A DNA stretch of 64,000 nucleotides from positions 124,001-188,000 of the forward strand of contig DHKY01000014.1 of the NCBI GenBank assembly GCA_002404995.1, given 5' to 3'. The stretch comes from Caryophanales bacterium UBA4682 (GTDB lineage: Bacteria; Bacillota_I; Bacilli_A; RFN20; CAG-288). Below are positions 51,445 through 59,358 of this stretch, piece after piece (position 1 is the first letter of the stretch; every line of letters begins with the position of its first letter). The translations under genes were made by a program, and so were the position numbers. Below the pieces are notes generated by a model. That model searched no databases. It was not told the DNA's origin and worked only from the letters and a program-made list of their open reading frames with translations.

Positions 51445-52032
51445 ATGAGTACACAAAAGTCAAAAAGGTCTCTGTCGCACATCAGGTTTCTCGTCTCAGG
51501 TATTACTCTGATTGTCTACTATCTGTTAAGCCAAGGCGTTCCATCCGTTGGAAACAGTCTGGATTCCTTGAGGAAATTCATCATCGAGGTGTTTGTCCTT
51601 GTTCTCCTCATCGGATTCTATTTCTTCTTCCTGTTCGGAGCCAACGGCTGCCAAGGCACCATCCGTGCAATTGCACCTGCCTTGCTAATTCTGATTGTTG
51701 TCGGTTCCTATTCCCTGAACTTCTGGAACAACACCGCCAACACAATCATTACCGGCATAGCAAAGCTCTTCTATCTTCTTATCATCGTCTGTGGATTCGT
51801 CTTCCTCTTCGTTCACAACAAGCTCATCGGACTTGTCTTCTCCTTCTCCAATCTGATTTATGCCGCATTCGTCATCATATCCTACTTCGTGGTCAGGATC
51901 AGGAGCCTTGTCAATCACAACGGATTCTCCGTCAGCAAGCTCATTGAAACCCTCCTTTACACCGCTTCTCTCCTCTTGCTCTTCGGAGGAGGCTATCTCA
52001 CCAGCAAGAACAAGAGCTGGACTGTCGACTAA
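51445..52032 (+). CDS. Hypothetical membrane protein
   Basis: The 195-residue protein has five or six hydrophobic helices with a short basic N-terminus and no recognised motif. Site AAAGGATC precedes it. It is followed by a strong terminator and lies 65 bases after the AEC transporter gene. Confidence 0.6.
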   Translation: MSTQKSKRSLSHIRFLVSGITLIVYYLLSQGVPSVGNSLDSLRKFIIEVFVLVLLIGFYFFFLFGANGCQGTIRAIAPALLILIVVGSYSLNFWNNTANTIITGIAKLFYLLIIVCGFVFLFVHNKLIGLVFSFSNLIYAAFVIISYFVVRIRSLVNHNGFSVSKLIETLLYTASLLLLFGGGYLTSKNKSWTVD

Positions 52033-52064
52033 CAAAAAAAGGACCGGCCAACCGGTCCTTTTAT
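52033..52064. terminator. Bidirectional terminator
   Basis: GGACCGG and CCGGTCC with a 4-base loop, flanked by A7 and T4, between convergent genes. Confidence 0.85.
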
Positions 52065-52372
52065 TTTCCTTCCTTTTTCTTTTTCTTCCTCTCGGCACGA
52101 CGTGCTTTACGATTCGGTTTTGCATTATTGCTAGAGAGATCATATCGGTCCTGCGGAAGGACAGCCGCCTTCGAACGTGCTTGATCGTACGCCCTATGGA
52201 ACTCTTCCAGTGAAGCTTCAGGATGCTCTTCTTTCCTTTTCAGCCATTCAAACGCCATCGAAGTATCCCAAAAGTTCTGTTCGAGAGCTTCGATTTCCTC
52301 TTTCCGCTTAAACTCTCCTTTGCCCCTCGAGCGAAGCAGAGCAAGTCTTTCCCGTTGGTCTTTATTCAACAT
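52061..52372 (-). CDS. Small charged protein of unknown function
   Basis: The 103-residue protein is rich in Lys, Arg and Glu, probably helical, with a basic tail (ARRAERKKKKKEGK). ATG has GGAGG nine bases upstream, which supports it as real. The tail could bind nucleic acid. No family recognised. Confidence 0.6.
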   Translation of the reverse strand: MLNKDQRERLALLRSRGKGEFKRKEEIEALEQNFWDTSMAFEWLKRKEEHPEASLEEFHRAYDQARSKAAVLPQDRYDLSSNNAKPNRKARRAERKKKKKEGK

Positions 52373-52472
52373 CGATGATTGCCTCCATCGATAACTATTT
52401 TACCTTATCCTACCTTATACAGAATAAGAAAAAGGTTCCAATCGAGAAAGTCGTTCCAAATCAAGGAAGGGA

Positions 52473-53273
52473 TTAAGGACGAAGACCCCTTCCGCCTTCT
52501 AGAGTAATGGTCTCACCAGTCCTGTATTTGAAATCAGGGGATGCAATCTGAACACAGACACGTCCGATTTCCTTTTCGGCATCGCCGAAATGTCCCCTAG
52601 GCGGAACATGGACATTCGCTTTGAAGGCTTCCGGGTAGGCCTGCTCGAATTTCTCAAGCTGGCTTGTCCAGGCAAGAGGACAGATAATATTGACATTGAT
52701 TCCATCCTTTGCCCATTCATTGGCAGCAACACGGCTTAATCCACGGATGCCTTCTTTTGCTGCGGCATAAGCGCATTGTCCGTAGTTTCCGAATAATCCG
52801 GCGCCAGAAGCAAAGTTGATGACATAGCCTTTCGTTTCCTTAAGGAGAGGATAAGCATGCTTCCTGTAATAGAAGGTCGCATAGAGACCGGAATAAAGGG
52901 CCAGATTGAACTGTTCCGTCGTGTTGTCTTTGAGAGGAACGCCGGAAGCAGAAGCCTGTGCATTGTCAATCAGGACATCCAGACGTCCAAAAGTACTTTT
53001 AATCTCATCCATGACATGACTGACGATAGCTTCATTGTCATTTTTCTCATTGATATCCGCTTGCAGAATAAGGACTTTTACTTTATATCTCTCTTCCAGT
53101 TCCTTTTTTGCGGATTCCAGCTTCTCCACATTACGTCCCGTCAAGACAAGATTGGCTCCTTCTTTTGCGAAAGCGGTTGCAATACCATAGCCGATTGATC
53201 CGCATTTTCCATCACTAAGAACAGCACGTCCAGCACCAGTAATCAGTACAACTTTTCCATCAAATGCTCCCAT
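52473..53273 (-). CDS. Short-chain dehydrogenase/reductase
   Basis: The 266-residue protein is a classical SDR: VLITGAGRAV for NAD(P) binding, LDVLIDNAQ, INFASGAG (Ser) and YAAAK catalytic pair. YY-Met-KHAYPLL, VPP-Met-GHFGDAE and GG-Met-GLRP (AGG 52488-52490) match FYYMK, PPMGRFGD and GGMGLRP of the family, and the Arg of GLRP is CGT. Substrate unknown; relatives act on hydroxy-steroids, bile acids or sugars. Confidence 0.9.
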   Translation of the reverse strand: MGAFDGKVVLITGAGRAVLSDGKCGSIGYGIATAFAKEGANLVLTGRNVEKLESAKKELEERYKVKVLILQADINEKNDNEAIVSHVMDEIKSTFGRLDVLIDNAQASASGVPLKDNTTEQFNLALYSGLYATFYYRKHAYPLLKETKGYVINFASGAGLFGNYGQCAYAAAKEGIRGLSRVAANEWAKDGINVNIICPLAWTSQLEKFEQAYPEAFKANVHVPPRGHFGDAEKEIGRVCVQIASPDFKYRTGETITLEGGRGLRP

Positions 53274-53631
53274 AATCTTTTATTTCTCCTATTTTCTTTT
53301 ATTATTAAAAACCCATAAGAGAAATAAGTAAAGGGGTTTCATTATTAATTTGTTTTGCTTCTAAGATCCCATTTCAAGACAAACGAACAGCAAAAAAGTT
53401 ATCGTTCATTATTCGTCTGTTATGTGCTTCTGTGCCTTATAATTTTTAGTTGTTCTTATCCCATTGTCCATTCAAACATACAAATGTTACACATATATGC
53501 ATTATAAAGTTGTTATTTGGTTATTTTTCTTTTCCAGCGGGATTATTAAAGTAAAAAGAAAGCGGTTATTTTTTTAATTTTAAGTTCATTTTTGGCTGCT
53601 TTTTCGATACACTAACCTTGAGGTAATTAAA
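53274..53631. other. AT-rich upstream region of a lipoprotein gene
   Basis: These 358 bases hold no gene that I can support. Near the right end TTCATT (53585-53590), a 17-base spacer and TACACT (53608-53613) form a plausible promoter for the gene at 53632. Confidence 0.5.
53585..53613 (+). promoter_or_regulatory. Promoter of the OB-fold lipoprotein gene
   Basis: TTCATT, a 17-base spacer and TACACT, followed by a GAGGT ribosome binding site. Confidence 0.45.
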
Positions 53632-55899
53632 ATGAAACAATCAAAGCTGCGCCGTAGCTGTCTGTTTGTCTTCCTTGCTTCCTTAGCCCTTGTTGGGTGT
53701 GGTGAAACATCCGAATCCGTCAATCCATCTTCTCCCGCTCCAAGTGAAACCACAACTGTAAATCCGACTGTCAATCCTACTGAGAATCCGACCGTTGCTC
53801 CAAGCGAGAATCCTACAGTCAACCCAACCGAGGCACCTTCCGAAAATCCTTCTTCTGGTAGTGCTAGTGTTTCCCGTCCTAGCGTTGATGGTATTACGGA
53901 TACCATCTATTCCGTCAAGGAAGCCATTGACTTTGCTAACGCAGCTGGTGAAGATGCAAGCGACGAATATGTTGTCCAAGGCGTTGTTAAAAACATCAGC
54001 AATTATTCCTATGGCGAGAGGACCATTACGGATGTCAGCAATGAATCCATTTCCCTCTATGTCTATGGTGTCCGCGGTGCTGATGGCGAAACCTATTTCA
54101 ATAATTTAGAGACCATTCCTGAAATCGGAGACACGGTTTATCTCAAAGGTGCTCTTCACACCTTCAACGGCACACCGGAAATGGGTCCGAAAGGCTCTCC
54201 AGCCAAACTTCTCCACATTGATTCCACTCATGAAGTCTTCGATGACTCTGCTTATACTGTATCCACAATTGCTGCTGCCCGTTCTGCCGCAAAGGGAACC
54301 AAGGTCAAGATCACCGGTGTTGTTGCTAAAACCACCTATGGACAGAAATACAACTTTAACGGTCTATACCTTGTCGATGCAACTGGCTCCATCTATGTCT
54401 ACGGTGGAGAGGTTGCCGCCCAGGTAGCCGAAGGCAACACTATCACTGTTGCTGGCGAAACTGATTTGTTCATCGCTTCCAATGAACAGAACATCGCTTC
54501 CCAGATTGGATACAAAGGTGCTATCCAGGTCTCCAACACCCATTTGATTAGCAATGACAAAGGAAACACCGAATTCCCGAAAGATTCCATCCAATACAAG
54601 ACTAGGAAGGAAATCGTTGAAACCGACGTCACAGAAGAGAACATCACTGGTGAAATCTTCCACACCACCGCTATCATTAAGAAAGTTCCTGGCGCAAGCT
54701 TTGTCAATTACTATATTGATGACCTTGATCAGAAGACGGGAACTTATACCTATACAAGCAACAACGGCGGAGATTTCAGTTGGCTAGATACCTATCTTGA
54801 TAAAGTTGTTGACCTCTATGTCGGTGTCACCAACTGCAAATCCACCAGTACCGGTGCCATCTACCGTGTCAACCCGATTTCCGTCACTCCAATTGAAAAC
54901 TACGCTAGGGAAGACAGCAAGGTCGTTCCGTTTGTCTATGATTACTATGTCAAAGACCAGTTCCTGGATGTCTATTCCGGAAACCCGAAAGCGGAAGTCA
55001 GGACTTCTCATTCCGATTCATTATTAGGTTTCTCTGATGTCAGCATCAGCTATGCTTCCAGCAATACGGAGTTCGCTTCCTTTATTGCCGGTGAAGATGG
55101 CAAGACTATCTTCAATGTCACGCAAAGCGCTGCCGTTAAGAGTTCCACTCTTTCCATCACTGTTTCCTACAAAGGACAAAGCCAGACATATACCAAGGAT
55201 ATTTCCTTTGTCGATATCACCAAAGGCGCTCAATCCGTCTCCGTTGCAAACACTGCCGCCGATGGCGAAACCGTTAAAATCCGTGGTATTGTCTCTGCTT
55301 CCATCTTGAATAAGAAGATGAGCTTCTATGTTGCAGATGCCAACGGAAGGATTGCCTGCCTTGTTGACAAGACTTACCCGGATGTATTGAATGATTTCAT
55401 TATCAACTCCGGCGATGAAGTTGTCCTCGAAGGTATCAAGAAACATAAAGGAAATTCCAACGATACTAATGATAAGGCACAGGCTTATCTGGAAATTTCC
55501 AAGTTCTATGGTGTTGTTTCCTACGATAACACAATTCCGAATCCAAATGTCATCACAAACAAGACTTTCGCTGACCTCCATGATGTGGATAGAACAGCCG
55601 AATACACCAGGCAGTTATATTCTCTTAACGTCTACTACTATACGGATGGTAAAAATGCAGCCTGCATCTACGAAAACAAAGCTGCTTACGATCGCAAACA
55701 AAATGGTGAAAAAGTCGACTATATCAACATCTACAAAGGCGGTTACAGCCAGCTTGCCTTCCTCAAGGATTTTGAAAACAAAGAAGTCACGATGACCTTT
55801 GCTCTCTGCAACTGGAACAATAAGACTTACGCAGCCATCTGTCCGTTCTCGGCAACAGACGGAACAACGACTGCTTACAACACCTTCAGCTACAAATAA
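53632..55899 (+). CDS. OB-fold domain surface lipoprotein
   Basis: The 755-residue protein has a lipoprotein signal (SLALVGC), a PT-rich linker with repeats such as NPTENPTVAPSENPT, and at least three OB-fold-like domains: EYVVQGVVKNISNYSYGE-Met-TITD, TKVKITGVVAKTTYGQKYNF and GETVKIRGIVSASILNKKMS. The first has Met(AGG) at the YGNMTITD position and CGC for the Arg of VYGVRG. The linker and OB domain resemble the N-terminal half of the nuclease lipoprotein at 8750, but no nuclease domain is present. It may bind nucleic acid or glycan at the surface. Confidence 0.75.
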   Translation: MKQSKLRRSCLFVFLASLALVGCGETSESVNPSSPAPSETTTVNPTVNPTENPTVAPSENPTVNPTEAPSENPSSGSASVSRPSVDGITDTIYSVKEAIDFANAAGEDASDEYVVQGVVKNISNYSYGERTITDVSNESISLYVYGVRGADGETYFNNLETIPEIGDTVYLKGALHTFNGTPEMGPKGSPAKLLHIDSTHEVFDDSAYTVSTIAAARSAAKGTKVKITGVVAKTTYGQKYNFNGLYLVDATGSIYVYGGEVAAQVAEGNTITVAGETDLFIASNEQNIASQIGYKGAIQVSNTHLISNDKGNTEFPKDSIQYKTRKEIVETDVTEENITGEIFHTTAIIKKVPGASFVNYYIDDLDQKTGTYTYTSNNGGDFSWLDTYLDKVVDLYVGVTNCKSTSTGAIYRVNPISVTPIENYAREDSKVVPFVYDYYVKDQFLDVYSGNPKAEVRTSHSDSLLGFSDVSISYASSNTEFASFIAGEDGKTIFNVTQSAAVKSSTLSITVSYKGQSQTYTKDISFVDITKGAQSVSVANTAADGETVKIRGIVSASILNKKMSFYVADANGRIACLVDKTYPDVLNDFIINSGDEVVLEGIKKHKGNSNDTNDKAQAYLEISKFYGVVSYDNTIPNPNVITNKTFADLHDVDRTAEYTRQLYSLNVYYYTDGKNAACIYENKAAYDRKQNGEKVDYINIYKGGYSQLAFLKDFENKEVTMTFALCNWNNKTYAAICPFSATDGTTTAYNTFSYK

Positions 55900-55908
55900 A
55901 CCGAAGCC

Positions 55909-55946
55909 AAGAGAAAAGCGGAGCCTTCAAGCTCCGCTTTTCTTGT
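55909..55946. terminator. Bidirectional terminator
   Basis: GAAAAGCGGAGC and GCTCCGCTTTTC form a 12-base stem between convergent genes. Confidence 0.85.
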
Positions 55947-55953
55947 GGCCGAT

Positions 55954-56970
55954 TTACCAGCGGTTGGTTACTTTTTCAGCAAACCCAAGCCTTCCGTTTA
56001 GTTGTATGTCACCATCTTTGGTTTTAAAAATTCCATAGAATCTTCCAAAGACCTGATGGGCATTCTGTGCAATGAGCAAGGCGTTTGCGTTTTCGTGCCG
56101 GTCTAAGACAGGCACGAATTTCAAATCAATATCTTTGTTTTGAGAATAGATGTGCCATTCTTCCAGATACTTTTCTTTTCCGGTTTCATCCTTTGGAATG
56201 TCAAAGACAACTGATGTGAACTTATAGTACCAATCATTGACAAAGAGCCTGTTCTCGCTTGCTTTGGAAGTATCTCCGAATCCATAGCCGAGATTGAATC
56301 CGATTCTTACTCCATCCTGCTCGCCAGAGAGACTCGACCAATACCAAGTGTTCTTATAAGTCCAGACACCTCTTCCCCAATCTAAGACGCCATATACATT
56401 CTTAAACTCATGCCGGATATCACCAAAAGTGAAATACCCATCTCCTGCAAGAAGATTGATCTTCTGGTTGTAGTAGAAATGCTTCTTTTTTAAAAACGGA
56501 GTTGCAATCACCCTTGTCTTATCCGTTGTCGGATGGAGATGAATATCACAGATAAAGTTTTTCTTCTTCCTTTCGAATTCCGCATGTAGATGGCGTTGTC
56601 CTTTTCTGTTTTCAAAAGTAATAGAGTATTTCTTTCCTCTTTTCAAAACCGAACCATCTGCACTCGAGGGAGGAAGGGATACTTTTCCCATTGGAAAAGC
56701 AAACCTTCTCGAATGATTGATGGATTCCTTCTTCCGGAAATCAAGAACCGAGAAACTGCATAATCCCCTATAGCGGTTATCATCGATGGTCCTGGCAATA
56801 CCATATTGATCATCGCCAAAGTAATAGTAATCCCATTCCTTGATCCGCATCTTCCCAGCCTTAATCCTAGAACTATCATATTCCTTGACTAAGGACGTAG
56901 AATAACCAGCTTCGACAAGATTTCCTTCCTCGTCCAGAAGCTTTCCCGCTTTTAATTCATTCTCGGCCAT
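55954..56970 (-). CDS. DUF2804 family protein
   Basis: ATG 56970 follows AGAGGAAAAAAT and gives 338 residues. It shows LLDEEGNLVEAGYSTSLVKE, RIKEWDYYYFGDD, DNRY-Met-GLCSFSVLDF, VLDWGRGVWTYKNTWYWSS, GFNLGYGFGDTSKASEN-Met-LF and LG-FAEKVTNRW, all typical of DUF2804, whose role is unknown. AGG (for example 55990-55992) falls at Met positions such as NSYMGL, SENMLF and MLGFAEKV of relatives, with CGC or CGG at the Arg positions of the same motifs. Confidence 0.9.
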   Translation of the reverse strand: MAENELKAGKLLDEEGNLVEAGYSTSLVKEYDSSRIKAGKMRIKEWDYYYFGDDQYGIARTIDDNRYRGLCSFSVLDFRKKESINHSRRFAFPMGKVSLPPSSADGSVLKRGKKYSITFENRKGQRHLHAEFERKKKNFICDIHLHPTTDKTRVIATPFLKKKHFYYNQKINLLAGDGYFTFGDIRHEFKNVYGVLDWGRGVWTYKNTWYWSSLSGEQDGVRIGFNLGYGFGDTSKASENRLFVNDWYYKFTSVVFDIPKDETGKEKYLEEWHIYSQNKDIDLKFVPVLDRHENANALLIAQNAHQVFGRFYGIFKTKDGDIQLNGRLGFAEKVTNRW

Positions 56971-57043
56971 ATTTTTTCCTCTCTTTTTCTTCATTATAAA
57001 GCAAAAAGGATGGATATTCCTTAGTAATTCGAATTTTCCAAAC

Positions 57044-57081
57044 AAAAAGACTGGTGATAAAAACTATCACCAGTCTTTGGT
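57044..57081 (-). terminator. Terminator of the FucO-type gene
   Basis: On the bottom strand AAAGACTGGTGATA pairs with TATCACCAGTCTTT, followed by TTTTG. Confidence 0.85.
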
Positions 57082-57093
57082 TATCCGATGAAA

Positions 57094-58239
57094 TTACCTA
57101 AGTTTTTTGAAGAGTTCGACAACCTGTTCGTGTGTGGCTTCCCGCGGATTGCCAGGATAGCAGGCATCTTTCAAAGCATCGGAAGCAAGGATATCAAGGT
57201 CCTCAGCACGGATTTCGCTGCAGACAGTCGGAATACCAACATCTTCTCCAAGTTTCTTGACAGCGTTAATTGCTGCATTCCGGTATTCTTCCTGTGTCCT
57301 CTTCTCAACGCCTTCCACACCCATAGCAATAGCGATGTTCTTATATTTCTCGCCAGTCACTTCCTTATTGAACTCCATGGAAATAGGAAGCAGCCTAGCA
57401 CAAGCCTTACCATGCGGGACATCATAATGAGCGGAAAGAGTATGCGCCCTAGCATGATCGATGCCTAATCCGACATTGGAGAAGCCCATGCCAGCAACAT
57501 ACTGACCAAGAGCCCTTTCTTCACGGCCTTTCGGATCATTCTTGACGGCAGCACGGAGATTATGAGAAATGATTTCGATTGCCTTGAGATGGAACCTGTC
57601 AGATAATTCCCAGGCTGCCTTTGTCGTATAGCCTTCAATGGCGTGGGTAAGAGCATCCATACCAGTGAAAGCCGTGAGGGACTTTGGCATCGTAGACATC
57701 CTGTCCGGATCAACGAAAGCGATGACCGGAATATCATGTGGATCGGCGCAGACGAACTTACGTTCCTTTTCTACATCCGTAATGACATAGTTGATGGTGA
57801 CTTCGGCTGCCGTACCTGCAGTAGTCGGGACAGCGAAAATCGGAAGTGCCTTATGATGGGTCTTGGAGGCACCCTCAAGAGAACGGACATCTGCGAATTC
57901 CGGATTGGTAATGATAATACCAATAGCTTTTGCAGTATCCATGGAAGATCCGCCACCGACAGCAATGATGAAATCAGCGCCAGCCTTTTTGCAGGCTTCG
58001 ACTCCGGAAGTCACATTCTCGATGGTCGGATTCGGTTTGATATTCGAATAGATTTCGTAGGGAATCTTTGCTTCGTCAAGAAGCTTCGTAACCTTATCTG
58101 TTACATGGAACTTGAGAAGGTCTGGATCGGAACAGACAAGCGCCTTCTTAAAACCAGCTGCTTTTGCCTCAGAAGCAATGTTCTCGATTGCTCCATGTCC
58201 ATGATAGGACATTTCATTCAGAACGAAACGATTTGCCAT
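57094..58239 (-). CDS. fucO: Iron-containing alcohol dehydrogenase (lactaldehyde reductase type)
   Basis: ATG 58239 follows AGGAGGCCAAACT and gives 381 residues, the usual length. Motifs: AVGGGSSMDTAKAIG (NAD binding), TTAGTAAEVTINYVI, and the metal ligands in MDALTHAIEGY, GLGIDHA-x-AH and DVPHGKACA. The enzyme interconverts lactaldehyde and propanediol, or similar short alcohols, in anaerobic sugar use. AGG falls at Met in DPD-MM-STM (57700-57702), LSD-MFHLKA, GREE-MALGQY, DHA-MAHTL (57448-57450) and K-MTQEEYR (57298-57300), while the Arg residues of GREE and EEYR are CGT and CGG. This is the densest agreement in the window. Confidence 0.92.
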   Translation of the reverse strand: MANRFVLNEMSYHGHGAIENIASEAKAAGFKKALVCSDPDLLKFHVTDKVTKLLDEAKIPYEIYSNIKPNPTIENVTSGVEACKKAGADFIIAVGGGSSMDTAKAIGIIITNPEFADVRSLEGASKTHHKALPIFAVPTTAGTAAEVTINYVITDVEKERKFVCADPHDIPVIAFVDPDRMSTMPKSLTAFTGMDALTHAIEGYTTKAAWELSDRFHLKAIEIISHNLRAAVKNDPKGREERALGQYVAGMGFSNVGLGIDHARAHTLSAHYDVPHGKACARLLPISMEFNKEVTGEKYKNIAIAMGVEGVEKRTQEEYRNAAINAVKKLGEDVGIPTVCSEIRAEDLDILASDALKDACYPGNPREATHEQVVELFKKLR

Positions 58240-58391
58240 AGTTTGGCCTCCTATTTGTTTTCGCTTTTTATTATAAGACATTCAAGTTAGTTTAAGCAGT
58301 TTGATTTTTATTGAGGTCGAATCAAACAATTTTCTTTTTCATTGTCCTCTTATTTAGTGTATGCTAAGAAGGAAAAAAGGAGAAGAGGACA

Positions 58392-59300
58392 ATGGAAACA
58401 GTCAAGCTTAAACCGGCAACGAAAGATTATATCTGGGCTGGAAAGAATCTGAAGCTTTGGGGAAAAGAAGCCCACTACGATAAGATTGCGGAATGCTGGG
58501 AATTATCCTTCCATAAAGACGGTCCTTCTTTGATTGACAGCGGAGAAGAAAAGGGAAAGAAACTGATGGATGTCGCTACGAAAGAAGATATCGGAACCTA
58601 CGCATCCTCCTTTCCTTTCTTTCCTGTTCTTATCAAATTAATCGATTCCGGGGACAACCTCTCTGTTCAGGTCCATCCAAGTGACGACTATGCCTTAAAG
58701 AACGAAAACAGCTTTGGAAAAACCGAGAGGTGGCATGTCATTCATCATGAAAAAGGAGCAGGCCTTTATGTCGGCTTCAAGAAAGACACAAGCATCGAAG
58801 ATGTCGAAAAAGCACTGAAAGAAGGAAGTATTCTTTCCCTCTTGAATTTCTTCCCGGTAAACGACGGTGAAAACTACTTTATTCCCTCTGGCACCATCCA
58901 TGCAATCGGAAAGGGAGTAACAGTGATTGAAATCCAGCAGAACTCCAACCTGACTTATCGTTTGTATGACTATAATCGTGTCGGAAAAGATGGAAAACCA
59001 AGAGAGCTTCATATTCAGAAAGCACTCAAGGTCATCGATACCAAAGCATACCAACCCATTTCTTTCGAAAGTCCTCTGATAGGGGAATGTAAATACTTTT
59101 CTTCCTCCATCCATAATGTAGAAGAATGTTCCCTGATCAAAGCAAACAAGGAGTCCTTTGTTTCCATTACCTTCCTAAGCGGAGAAGGAACCGTCAATTC
59201 CATCCCTTATAAAGCGCTCGATACTTTCTTTATTCCAGCTGGTAAAGCTGCTTCTTTAAAAGGCACCGGGAACTTAGTCCTGACAACAGTGAACCGCTAG
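58392..59300 (+). CDS. manA: Mannose-6-phosphate isomerase, class I
   Basis: The 302-residue enzyme converts mannose 6-phosphate to fructose 6-phosphate using zinc. It has the zinc-binding LSVQVHPSDDYA, FGKTE-Met(AGG)-WHVIHHEKGAGLYVGF, FFIPAG and NLTYRLYDYNRVGKDGKPRELH. The AGG at 58728-58730 is in the GKTEMW motif, and the Arg residues of TYRLYDYNR are CGT. The start has AGAGGAC and is preceded by a TATGCT-type -10. Confidence 0.93.
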   Translation: METVKLKPATKDYIWAGKNLKLWGKEAHYDKIAECWELSFHKDGPSLIDSGEEKGKKLMDVATKEDIGTYASSFPFFPVLIKLIDSGDNLSVQVHPSDDYALKNENSFGKTERWHVIHHEKGAGLYVGFKKDTSIEDVEKALKEGSILSLLNFFPVNDGENYFIPSGTIHAIGKGVTVIEIQQNSNLTYRLYDYNRVGKDGKPRELHIQKALKVIDTKAYQPISFESPLIGECKYFSSSIHNVEECSLIKANKESFVSITFLSGEGTVNSIPYKALDTFFIPAGKAASLKGTGNLVLTTVNR

Positions 59301-59321
59301 GTTTTGCTTGGCCTCCGTCTG

Positions 59322-59350
59322 TTGACAGAAAAAGTGTGGAAAACTACAAT
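59322..59350 (+). promoter_or_regulatory. Consensus promoter directly before a start codon
   Basis: TTGACA (59322-59327), a 17-base spacer and TACAAT (59345-59350) form the best vegetative promoter in the window. Only eight bases separate it from ATG 59359, so transcription would begin within two bases of the start codon. Confidence 0.75.
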
Positions 59351-59358
59351 CAAGGCCG

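Noticed and set aside
53561..53574. Possible CRE-like site upstream of the OB-fold lipoprotein
   Set aside because: Three mismatches to the consensus, including the outer CA; too weak to claim.
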